From NCBI RefSeq assembly GCF_000611645.1, contig NW_014012243.1:1-14674 (forward strand): 14,674 nucleotides of DNA, written 5' to 3'. Below the pieces are notes generated by a model. The model was not told where the DNA came from. It saw nothing but the letters and a program-made list of their open reading frames with translations, and searched no databases. This document shows, one piece after another, positions 1 to 12,781 of the stretch (positions are counted from its first letter, which is position 1; each line of letters opens with the position of its first letter). The stretch is from Monoraphidium neglectum. Taxonomy: Eukaryota; Chlorophyta; Chlorophyceae; Sphaeropleales; Selenastraceae. The translations under genes were made by a program, and so were the position numbers.

Positions 1-254
1 GTCGGGCACGCAGGGAGGTCTTGGTGAGTGGACACGAAGGGGTCTACGCAAGAGCAGTGCGGGCAGATGAGCAGGTTGCAAATCAGCTTGACGGCCCGGC
101 CCAAAAGGGGAGCTGCAAAAACTACAGGCCGAGCGCTGTTGTTCAGGAGGGAGAGGCACGGCATGCCCACGCCGATGGCTTGCGCTCTCTCCCACAAGAG
201 TCGAGGGGTGGCAGGCGGCCGCACGACGCCCTGCTGCGGCACAAAACCGTCCAC

Positions 255-805
255 CTGGACAGGCTCCTCCATATCGAAGTTGATGCCATCTGCACCGATT
301 TTGAATGCCAGATCAAGCTGTTCTCGGATCTGTCGAGGAAGGAGGCGGCGAGGCTACTGTTGCTTTACAGCAGGTTTAATGTGGCAACACCGAGGATTTG
401 GAAGGCGCGTGGCTGCCTTTTTGTCAAGTGCGTGCATGGCGCGATATGTTGAAGCACTTTGCCGCGGTCCCTGGCCTCTCTCACCCATCGCTGCCGCTTT
501 AGAGGATCTGATATGATGCCGGCCACGCCCGCCTGCGCCTGCAGTTCAACGCGCGACCCCTTGGAGTGCGCCAAGCGGATCCGTGCGGGGTCGCGCTGCC
601 ACCCGACGCCGGTGAGCAGCGACCAATCGTAGGCGCCGAAAGCGGCGTCGTCGGCGGAGACCGAGAAGCCATACACTTGGGGCCGGGGCCCAGCGACGCA
701 GGGGCGGGCGGCACCTCTGGGCGGGGCCGCGAGGGCGATTTGAACGGCCAGCAGCAGGGCGATCAGGGACCGTGTGGTAGCAAATGCTGTTGTCTCGACA
801 CTCAT
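255..805 (-). CDS. di-N-acetylchitobiase-like GH18 glycosidase, 5' part (2 exons seen)
   Basis: Seen: exon 1 is 805-485 and exon 2 is 329-255, with phase-0 junctions (donor GTGAGA at 484, acceptor CGACAG before 329). The ATG at 805 is chosen because the longer frame from 823 begins with TTG. Residues 1 to about 27 form a signal peptide with a Leu/Ala core (SLIALLLAVQIALAA). Next come VYGFSVS and AYDWSLLTGVGW, then LAHSKGSRV. Exon 2 holds the GH18 catalytic motif DGINFDMEE, with D121, D126 and the proton donor E128. Known: this order (Cys-rich start, YDW, AHSKGARV, DGINIDIE) is that of lysosomal di-N-acetylchitobiase, which removes GlcNAc from the reducing end of chitobiose during glycoprotein breakdown. 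Inferred: a secreted or vacuolar enzyme. The animal protein is about 385 residues, so roughly two thirds lies beyond the left edge or in exons of 1-254 that I could not assign. The donor after Q132 (CAG|GTGGAC) is a best guess. Confidence 0.82.
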
Positions 806-823
806 GATGAGCTGTTTCAACAC

Positions 824-1044
824 CCAGCGGAGGATCGGTTGTGACAGCCAGATCTGTCCAGGTCAGCTGCGGTGAATTGCAAATTATTCTGATGCCGGTG
901 GCACATTTGCAACCGTTCTATGAAGTTTATACATATCTTGATAAAGCGTCTTCGTCGCGTGGTTTTGCTTTGAAGCCAGGCTCGAGCACTCGACACTCAA
1001 AGAGACAGGAGAGGCAAAGCAGGTGAGGCTACTCGTATGCACGT
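824..1044. promoter_or_regulatory. divergent promoter region between glycosidase and ankyrin genes
   Basis: The 5' ends of two oppositely oriented genes face each other here. The stretch around 880-950 is clearly more A+T-rich than its surroundings and contains TTTATACATAT near 926-936, a TATA-like sequence. No transcription start is visible. The role is inferred from gene orientation and base composition only. If translation of the ankyrin gene starts at 1153 or 1162, this leader is longer. Confidence 0.4.
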
Positions 1045-2156
1045 ATGCGGCTGCCGGTTTGCGTGCACACTGACTCGGCTAGCGGCGGGCGTCGACGCAG
1101 TTCAAATCGCGCCTCCCTCAGACACCCTTATGCATGCTGGACAAGCCCTTCGATGACGTCAATGAACAGTGCCGAGCGACCTCAGCAGCAGCAGCAACAG
1201 CAGCATGAGCAGGCGTGGGCAGAGCCACCTCCACCGCCTGAAGAGCATCTGCCACACACCAGTGGCCGCAGCAGCAGCCACGCCGGCAGCGCTGCGTCAT
1301 CCTGTGCGGATCTGCAGGCCTACGAGGGCTTGCTGGACTTGATCTTCCGGAGATTGCCGGCAATCGAACAGATCGTCACTGTCGGCCGCCTCGGCCGCCG
1401 CTGGCGCGCCTGGACTGCCGACGGCCCGTCTGCTGCCGCCCCACGCGCCGAGCTGCGCCTACCCGGCGCGGCGGCCCCAGAGCCCAGCGAGCTTGGACGC
1501 TTCGCGCTGCCCCTGTGGCTCGTAGCCGAGGCGTGGCCGCTGCTGGACGATGCCCAGCGGGCGGGCGCGATGCGGCGTGCGGTTTTCCATGGTGACCTGG
1601 CAACGGTGACATGGCTGCATGATGCCGGCTGCCCTTTTGATGCAGACGTGTGCCAGCTGGCGGCGGAGCAAGGGCACCTAGATGTGCTACGCTTTGCCCA
1701 CGAGCAGGCTGGCTGCCCGCTGACCGAGCGCGCCGCGCAGGCAGCCGCGCACAAGGGGCGCCTGGCCGTGCTGCGCTGGCTGCATGCGGCCGGCTGCCCC
1801 ATGGGCAGCAGCATGTGCAGGGTCGCAGCCAGAGCGGGGCATATGCGGACGTCCTAGATTTCGTCATGCGCGAGGCCGGGTGCGAGTGGGACACGGCCGC
1901 GCCTTGGTTAATCCTGCAGCACGGCTCGGCCGACCTGGTGAGGCGCTGCCGGGACGCGGGCCTGCTAGAGCTTGTCTGCGAGATGGCATGGTGCGTGGCG
2001 GGCCTGGGCCACCTGGAGATGTTGCAGTACATGGTCGGCACGGGTTGCCCGTTCGACCGGAAGCTGTGCCGCGACGTGGCGGTGCGTTTTGGGCGGCGAA
2101 ATATAGTGGAGTGGATCGACGGGATGGACGCGACACGCGATGTTTTGCACGATTGA
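1045..2156 (+). pseudogene. F-box-like / ankyrin repeat gene with a frame break (possible pseudogene or sequence error)
   Basis: Seen: frame 1 runs from 1045 to a TAG at 1855-1857. A second frame carries the protein on to the TGA at 2154-2156. Ankyrin repeats continue on both sides of the break, for example WLHDAGCPFD, LAAEQGHLDVLRF, WLHAAGCPMGSS and MCRVAARAGH, then DVLDFVMREAGCEWD, GLGHLEMLQYMVGTGCPFD and FGRRNIVEWI. The frame closes if one AT of the ATAT at 1841-1844 is extra, giving AGH-ADVLDF. The N-terminus has a 7-residue Gln run, a Pro run and a Ser-rich stretch. The segment YEGLLDLIFRRLPAIEQI followed by GRLGRRWRAW resembles a degenerate F-box helix pair. Start candidates are 1045, 1153 and 1162; the low-complexity N-terminus does not decide among them. 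Known: such Cys-Pro-type ankyrin proteins are expanded in green algae and act as protein-binding scaffolds; the partner is unknown. Whether the break is real or a read error cannot be settled here. Confidence 0.72.
1154..1161. promoter_or_regulatory. perfect CRE palindrome TGACGTCA
   Basis: TGACGTCA is the symmetric binding site of CREB/ATF and many plant bZIP factors. It overlaps the candidate ATG at 1153 and abuts the one at 1162. It may be a downstream promoter element of the ankyrin gene or chance: an 8-base site is expected about once per 65 kb in unbiased sequence. Confidence 0.25.
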
Positions 2157-2834
2157 AACGCCTTGATGGTGACTGATGCCACATCAATGTGAGCTCACCA
2201 GCCACCCTGCCCATCCTGTGTATGTGTACAAACGAAGCGCAGCAGCTTTGGCATTTTGTACTCAATGACGACCTGCAATCGGCTTGCAACGATATGCTGC
2301 ATGCACACCAGCCGGTTGCTTTGCACGTCCAGAATGAGCTGCCACAAGTCGCAGTTTCATGCTGATCAGCCCATCTCTGGGCTGAGAGAAACCAGCGCGG
2401 CAGCAGGTCAGGCAGGCATCAAAACCGAAGTGGAGAATAACTAGTCATCCCGAGAGCTGCGCAGAGCTGCACCCGCCTAGTAGCATGGGCCAGGTGCACT
2501 CGCCCGCCTCGCCGACAGGGTGACCAGGTGTCAACCTCCATGTCGCACAAGCGAGGCCTCAAGGCCCCATCACAACGACATTGTGCGGACATCACTTACA
2601 CAATACGGAGTTTCCTAACCTGAAAGCGATCTCTCGAACCTGTTGCGTTGTGCTGATTCAGCTGTCAAGGTGGCGCTCGCGGTAAAGCTCGTGGCGCTTG
2701 GAATAGGGCGCTCTCTCCGTGCTTCGCTAGGCCTGACTGCGGGCGCTGCCGCAGCGGCACCCGCTGCTGGCGTAAACCCGCTCTTGCAGCGCGGGGCTCG
2801 CGGCGCAGCTGTGTTCGCTGCATCAGCGCGGGGC
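2157..2834. other. intergenic stretch and leader of the thiolase gene
   Basis: This holds the 3' end of the ankyrin gene and the promoter/5' leader of the thiolase gene. I see no TGTAA algal polyadenylation signal and no clear TATA box. From the TAA at 2616 onward, the frame used by thiolase exon 1 is open through to 2834 but lacks any ATG. It would read as an Ala/Arg-rich, acid-poor peptide. A branch-point/acceptor-like stretch (CTGATTCAG) ends at 2661, so a small upstream coding exon is possible. Confidence 0.5.
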
Positions 2835-7782
<4,948 letters not shown>

Positions 7783-9919
7783 CGGCCTCTTGTTTGTGGG
7801 GCTTGATCTTGTTGACCGGACCTGTCTACCACGATTGCCCATAAAGGCTACAGTATGCGTCTGGGAGGAAGTGCAATTTTGTTGGTGGGGGCAACGGGCT
7901 GGCTGCAATGCGCCTCGGGGCGCCGCCCGGCAGACGCCCAGGAGGCATGGCACCGTCTTTCTGCGCCGTTCCTATCACGCGCCGTTTGTGCGATGTGCGA
8001 CGATTGTGGGACGCACGCCGGCGGGCAGCTGAGGGGCTGGTGGGGGACGCGGGGGGAAGGGCGTGCCGCCTCACTGGGCGTGCATGCCAATGATTCCGAC
8101 GCCTTGCAACGCTTCTTTTGTGGGGCATCACATTGCGCCTGAGTTTTGCAGTGGTGATCAATGCCAATTACACCCTCACGTGCCCTCCACCCGGCTGCAT
8201 CGATGCGCACACACACGTGCTTGCGCTGCACAAGCACAGCACGCGTTGCGACGGTGCAGGCTTTCAAGGGCATTGCGTCGCAGCGGTCTTTGATTCTGCG
8301 CTCAAAACACTTCCCTTTGCTTCCTGTTCATGCAACAACGGCCCCTTTGACTTGCTGGGCAAATCAAGCTGTGGATCCATGGTAACACCAAAAACGGTGG
8401 GCTGGCCACACGCCGCACAAACGCGAGGCACGGCGGCATCTGGTGCCCATGCTCACATTGGCACTCGCCAAAGAACACACGTAGTGACGAGTAGGGTGCA
8501 TGGTGGCAGGCAGTCGCATCAAGTGCGCGTCGTCCTTCCTGATGCCTGGCCAGCCCTACGCTGGTCCAATTCAAAGGTCCGCAGTGGATCAGCCCTGGCC
8601 TGTTGCGTCCCTGCCCCAGCCATACGCAGCACTTCGGCGACCTGCAGTGCAACTTTGGCAACCCTGTGTGTAGCGCATGAAAAGGGGCTACGTGCGTTCG
8701 CTGGTCCGCGCAATGCCCCCATCCTTGCGGCCAGGAGGTGTGGGCAAGGCTTGCTAACCAGGGTGAGCACAGTAGCTGATGCATAATGATTGAAGACTGA
8801 TGAGTTCTCACTTACTAACATCATCACTCACACATGTGAGGGGCTCAGACCCTACTCCTGGCGCGAGATTCCGCAAGTTGCTAAAATGACATCACTGACA
8901 TGCAGCTGAAGACGAGGCTCCAAGCCAATGGGCACTGTCAGCGAGCTGGTTTTCTGACACCCGCACGATTGATAAGCCTGCCAAACTCCTACACACCACG
9001 GTCACATGCCTACGTACGATGATTAATCTGCATCGGCAATAATCGTTTGGTGCCAATTGCTTTGAAGCGTAGAAGCGCGGACGGAAAGGCTGGCATCCAT
9101 TTTCGACGACCTTTCATGCTGCGGCGCCCTTGAAATCTGCTTGAGTCATCAGAAATCACATGCCAAAAGCTTAGAACTCAGCGTCGGGGGCGGGATCCAC
9201 GCACCTGGGGGGCGGCTGCCAGCAGTGCTGCTTTCGTTGTACGGTAACGCACGTGGCGGACCGAGGTGCGACCCAGAGCAAGAGTTGGAGGCAGCACGTT
9301 GTAAAGGTCTTGGCTGTGGTTTGATTATCGCAGCACTTGATCATGTGTGTTCTTGCCGACGCCATAGCTGTTGTGCCATGCACGCTGTTCCCAGAAGATT
9401 TGATCATGGTCTCCTTCCACTCCCTGCTGCCCCGCTCCGATGGGAGGCCCGCCATGCGGCTCACATGGCGATCGCTCCCGCTTTTGGCGTCGTGCTTCTT
9501 GATGACCAACATGCTGGGCGGTGCGCTGTGCGCCAGCAACAGATGAGAGCGGTGGCTGAGAGGTGACTAAGATGCCGAAGTGACGGATGACAGCAATTGG
9601 CGCAATTGGGCTGCAGCCAGCAGACAGTGACACTGATCAACCAACAGCAAAGTTGCTGCTTAGGCCCCACGCCCTTGCTTGTTAGATGCACAGCACCGTG
9701 GCTGCATTTCCAAGTGGGGAGGCGGCGTGCGGCATGCGCGTGTCACAGCCTCTTACAGGCGTGCCTGCGGGCTGTGTGCAAGGCTGACTGGATGCGTTGC
9801 CGTCCGTCAGCTGGGCCCCGTGGCCACAAGTTTTTGGGGAGCGCTGGCGCAAACCCTCCTATTCAGCGCAGCAATATCACATGCTGCCTTGCTGACAGGG
9901 TAGACCCAGGCCGCTTGTA

Positions 9920-9942
9920 CTACACCTCTTCAAGAGGTGTAG
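9920..9942. repeat. perfect 11-base inverted repeat, 1-base centre
   Basis: CTACACCTCTT (9920-9930), one C, then its exact reverse complement AAGAGGTGTAG (9932-9942). It is about 130 bases upstream of the polyglutamine gene ATG. It could be a dimeric factor site or a cruciform/hairpin; the loop is too short for a stable RNA hairpin without opening two or three pairs. It directly abuts a second palindrome. Confidence 0.9.
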
Positions 9943-9958
9943 CAAGGAAGTTCCTTGC
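9942..9958. repeat. perfect 8-base inverted repeat abutting the previous one
   Basis: GCAAGGAA (9942-9949), one G, then its exact reverse complement TTCCTTGC (9951-9958). The first G is the last base of the neighbouring palindrome, so 39 consecutive bases consist of two symmetric elements. No function is known to me. Confidence 0.9.
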
Positions 9959-10070
9959 CCACCAACCAGAGCCTGTTCAGACTCACAAATTTCATGCCAA
10001 ACTCTTCTTGCAGCATCGACCGGCTGGTACTGTCCAGCTCATAGAAAAACACCACCAGCTAGAGAGCACC

Positions 10071-10400
10071 ATGCAGCGCGCACCTTCACCCGCCGCCCCC
10101 GTGGTCTTGGCAGAGGGGCGTTGCCCAGAAGTGCGCGCACTCGCGGCCCAGCTGACTCGCAGGCAGCATGAAGCCCTGCTGGAGGTCGTAGATCTGCTGG
10201 GTGGCGCCCGGGGAGGCGCGGGGGCGGGCACCGGCGCTGGCGCTCGCGCAGGCGCGGAGCCGTCAGGCCTGGGGATGCTGTTGGTTGGCCCACGCGAAGA
10301 GAGTACTGATAGGGGTGACATCCCATCAGACTGCAGCAGCTCGTTTGGGTTGGAGCCAGAGCCGCAGCAGGGGCATCAGCCGCAGCAACAGCAACAGCAA

Positions 10401-10464
<64 letters not shown>

Positions 10465-11755
10465 CGCATACGCATGCGCAGGGGCAGGGGCAGGTGCAGC
10501 AGGCGCCCCCCGACACGCAGTAGCCCCAACTCAATTGGTCGCCCACGTCGGCCACGGAGGCGGCCGCGCCCGCCAACCGGCTCTGCGGGGACCTCGCAGA
10601 GAAGATGGCCGCGTTCATTCTTGAGAGCGGCCCCGCCTTGCCGTGAGTGACACCCCCAGGGCCGTGCGCGCGCGCACGCGCACGCTCGCGTGCGCGGCAG
10701 CGCTTCGACAGCGCTCACGCCCGGCAGCGCTGCCAGGCGGGTGCTTGGTGCTTCTTATCCGTCAACGCCACCGCAGCCTACCGCGCCGCCCGAGGCCCTC
10801 GCCTTGCCCTGCCGCCCCTCCGGCCCCCCTCGCCCGCTGCTCGGAAACAAACGAGCAGCCCCCGCGATACCCCTCCCCACCAGGCGCGTGCGGCTGCGGG
10901 CGCCAGATGCCGCCGCGGCCGCCGAGCGGCTGGCGGTTCTGCGGTCCGAGGTCGCGGCCCTGATGGTGGTGTCGGCCCTGCAGGACGGTACAGCCCTGCC
11001 CCTGCTACTGCTTGCGCCGCTGCCCGGCTGCGGCCCCGGCGCCGCCGGGCAGGTGCCGCCGGCGCCGACGGACCTGCACTGGCAGTGGGCAATCGCCCAG
11101 CTCGAGTTTGAGCCTGCACAGGCGCGCCTGCTAGTGGGAGGGGTGGGGTTGCAATGATGCACATGAGCATAGGGGCGCCCCGTACGCGCCCCCAACAGGC
11201 GCCGCCCGCTTGTTTCCCGCCCGGGGCCCCGTGCGGCCAAGCCCGGGCGGCGGCGCTGCGGGGATCTTCTCACCCTTCTTTGCTCTTGCGCGCCCTGGCC
11301 ATAAGCCAGCAGCAGCCCCCTGCTGTGCTCGACGAACCGGGAACAAGGCCGCCGCCCCCTGCCTCCCGTGGTTCCTTTGACCGCATAAGATCGAGCTTGC
11401 TCTGGCAGCCCTCGACACGTGGGAGGGACGCCTGGCCCTCATCCACGCGGACCGCTCGCGCCTCAGGGCTGACGCCGCCGCCGCGCGCGGCGCGCCCGCG
11501 CGGCTGGCGGAGATCGTCGGCGAGCTGAACGCCAATCTGCAGGAGGGGGTCTGCAACTACCTGACGGCGTGGCTGGTCGTCTTCTGCAACGTCGCGAGGC
11601 CAGAGCAGTTTGCGGCGTACATGCTTGCGTGCGCGCCGTGGGTGCCGTCGATGCCGTGCGTGCAGGCCGGTCTGCGGGCGCTGATGGCCGCAGCGCCGGC
11701 GGCGGCGCCTGCAGTGTCGGCGGGGCCTGAGTTGTCGATGTCGGGTGGTGCATGA
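10071..11755 (+). CDS. polyglutamine protein of unknown function, 3 exons, with internal in-frame TAG
   Basis: Seen: exon 1 is 10071-10642, starting at the in-frame ATG after a gene-free stretch. Exon 2 is 10884-11133 and exon 3 is 11390-11755, ending in TGA. All phases agree (395 residues including the amber position). The N-terminus has an amphipathic ALAAQLTRRQHEALLEVVDLL. It is followed by an Ala/Gly stretch, EPEPQQGHQP, a 27-Gln run (10383-10463) and HTHAQGQGQ. TAG at 10521 follows Q150, yet the same frame continues with LNWSPTSATEAAAPANRLCG and EKMAAFILESGPAL to a good donor (CC|GTGAGT). Exons 2-3 are helix-rich: ERLAVLRSEVAALMVVSAL, LHWQWAIAQLEFEPAQARLL, LAALDTWEGRLALIHADRSR, ELNANLQEGVCNYLTAWL, ARPEQFAAYMLACAPWVP. 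Inference: the pattern of Gln-rich start plus spaced Leu/PEQ helices recalls C-termini of chlorophyte bZIP proteins, but no basic region is seen. The exon 2/3 junction has alternatives (donor 11143; acceptor ending 11395). Could be a decayed gene. Confidence 0.6.
10383..10463 (+). repeat. CAG/CAA trinucleotide tract (27 Gln)
   Basis: Twenty-seven glutamine codons in a row, mostly CAG with CAA in the first half and a pure CAG run in the second half. Pure CAG runs are length-unstable, so the second half is the more mutable. It is in frame with the N-terminal part of the unknown protein and lies 58 bases before the amber codon. Confidence 0.95.
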
Positions 11756-11895
11756 CGCGTCTGTACTTGATTGGATTCCATTTTGCACATTTCTTTTTAT
11801 GATAGGAAGCTGCGGCTCTCCCGCGGCGCCTCCGTTGGGGCCGTCGCGAGCTGCGACGAAGCTGCCGACCGGCCCTGCACAGACAGCGCACCTGT

Positions 11896-11943
11896 GCGCG
11901 CCTGTTGCATGGCGCGCCTGTCACATGGCGCGCCTGTCGCGGG
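11896..11943. repeat. three tandem copies of a 16-base unit
   Basis: Each copy begins with the identical 10 bases GCGCGCCTGT and differs only in the last six (TGCATG, CACATG, CGCGGG). The copies are at 11896-11911, 11912-11927 and 11928-11943. It lies about 140 bases after the stop of the polyglutamine gene, probably in its 3' untranslated region. The core GCGCGC is self-complementary. Confidence 0.85.
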
Positions 11944-12434
11944 GCGTGCTTTTGAGCGCTGCCGCGCTGCTCTCGCCCTCATGCGCTCCCCCTAATAAGC
12001 CCTCGGCCGTTTGCATGCCTGCCTGCTCTCCGCACATGGTGTGATGTTCTTCAAATTTTTGAGACCCTGAGCATGTTTTCTCTTACCCCTGCCCCGTCTA
12101 GGGCCCAGGTGCAGCTCACCTTTGGCCCCACACAAGCGCCGTCTCTAGGGCTTTGCATGTACTGACGCGCTCTGCGCCCCCTTTTATCCCCCTCGCAAGG
12201 ACAGGGGTCCTCCATAGCCACTCGATAGCACTCCTGACAACTGCGGCGTCGTGGCGCACACGGCCTCTCGCAGACTCCAAGTACAGCTGACTGGTGAAAA
12301 GCCTGCAGCTCCTTTCTTGAGTCGATTGAGCCCTTCACGGATGCAGTGTAATGCCTCGGAAAACCATCTTATTGTTCCATCTTAAGCCCAGCCACTTGTG
12401 GTGGGGTCACTGCGACCTTGCCTCGATATACAGT

Positions 12435-12466
12435 GCAGATATAAGGCACACAGCAGATATAAGGCA
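12435..12466 (+). promoter_or_regulatory. duplicated TATA-like element upstream of menB
   Basis: The 14-base word GCAGATATAAGGCA occurs at 12435-12448 and again at 12453-12466, separated by four bases. ATATAAG resembles a TATA box. It lies about 315-350 bases before the menB ATG on the right strand, so it is a candidate core promoter. No start site is visible, so the role is inference. Confidence 0.35.
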
Positions 12467-12781
12467 GTGGGGAGTGTGGCGATGGGTGCCTGCAGTGGCG
12501 CATAGGTGGTCATCGGGCAGATGCATTTGCAGCTGCAGTGCTGCGGCAGCGGCACGTGCCGTTTACTTTGCCAGAGCACTTGCAGCGCAAGCGGCAGGTG
12601 GCGGGGCAAGGGATGCAACGTTGCACTGGGGGCTCATGGGCTTGCGACACATCCGCCAAGGAATGCTCACATCACCAAGATCTGATACTCGAACGCGTAT
12701 CTGCATACACCACGCCCAAGCGGGTGTGCGAGGCTCCAAGCGCCTTCACCACTACCAACAGGCCCTTGTAACAATTGAAGG

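Larger units (their letters stand above)
7783..10070. other. gene-poor stretch of about 2.3 kb
   Basis: After the thiolase stop I find no recognisable protein, tRNA, rRNA or transposase. The longest open frame is 8118-8786 plus (222 codons). It has irregular Cys/His/Ala composition and no family resemblance, and overlapping frames on the other strand are nearly as long, so I do not call it. The part around 8770-9110 is A+T-richer. A TGTAA word occurs at 9300. The right end carries the paired palindromes at 9920-9958 and presumably the promoter of the polyglutamine gene. Confidence 0.6.
11756..12781. other. intergenic stretch between the polyglutamine gene and menB
   Basis: No coding region is supportable here. 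The left part (11756-12050) holds a threefold 16-base repeat. A TGTAA polyadenylation-type word lies at 12347, and another (TTGTAACAATTG) at 12766, just before the menB start. The right part, from about 12350, would be the menB promoter. It has two copies of a TATA-like 14-base word. Confidence 0.55.

Noticed and set aside
1095..1110. tRNA B-box-like GTTCAAATC
   Set aside because: No matching A box or cloverleaf could be built around it.
1376..2182. 268-codon minus-strand frame
   Set aside because: Antisense shadow of the ankyrin repeat coding region; Arg/Ala/Pro-rich low-information sequence.
8118..8786. 222-codon open frame, plus strand
   Set aside because: Composition is irregular, there is no family resemblance, and overlapping frames on the minus strand (8302-8811) are of similar length; likely chance in GC-rich DNA.
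8815..8840. Possible box C/D-like or palindromic element around CACATGTG
   Set aside because: Only the central eight bases are symmetric, and box C/D spacing does not fit.
9597..10070. Upstream extension of the polyglutamine frame
   Set aside because: The open frame begins with TTG, has no protein-like features, and runs through the two perfect palindromes; the ATG at 10071 is preferred.
10490..10523. A roughly 31-base intron (GTGCAG...CAGTAG) that would remove the amber codon
   Set aside because: Far below the 115-570 base introns seen in the two well-supported genes of this window; kept only as a remote alternative.
10521..10523. Nuclear UAG reassigned to glutamine, as in some ulvophytes
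   Set aside because: The thiolase (413 codons) and MenB (259 codons) use no in-frame TAG or TAA at all, so one codon is not evidence for a changed code.
12051..12338. 95-codon minus-strand frame
   Set aside because: Lies between genes, has no recognisable motif, and is of a length expected by chance.
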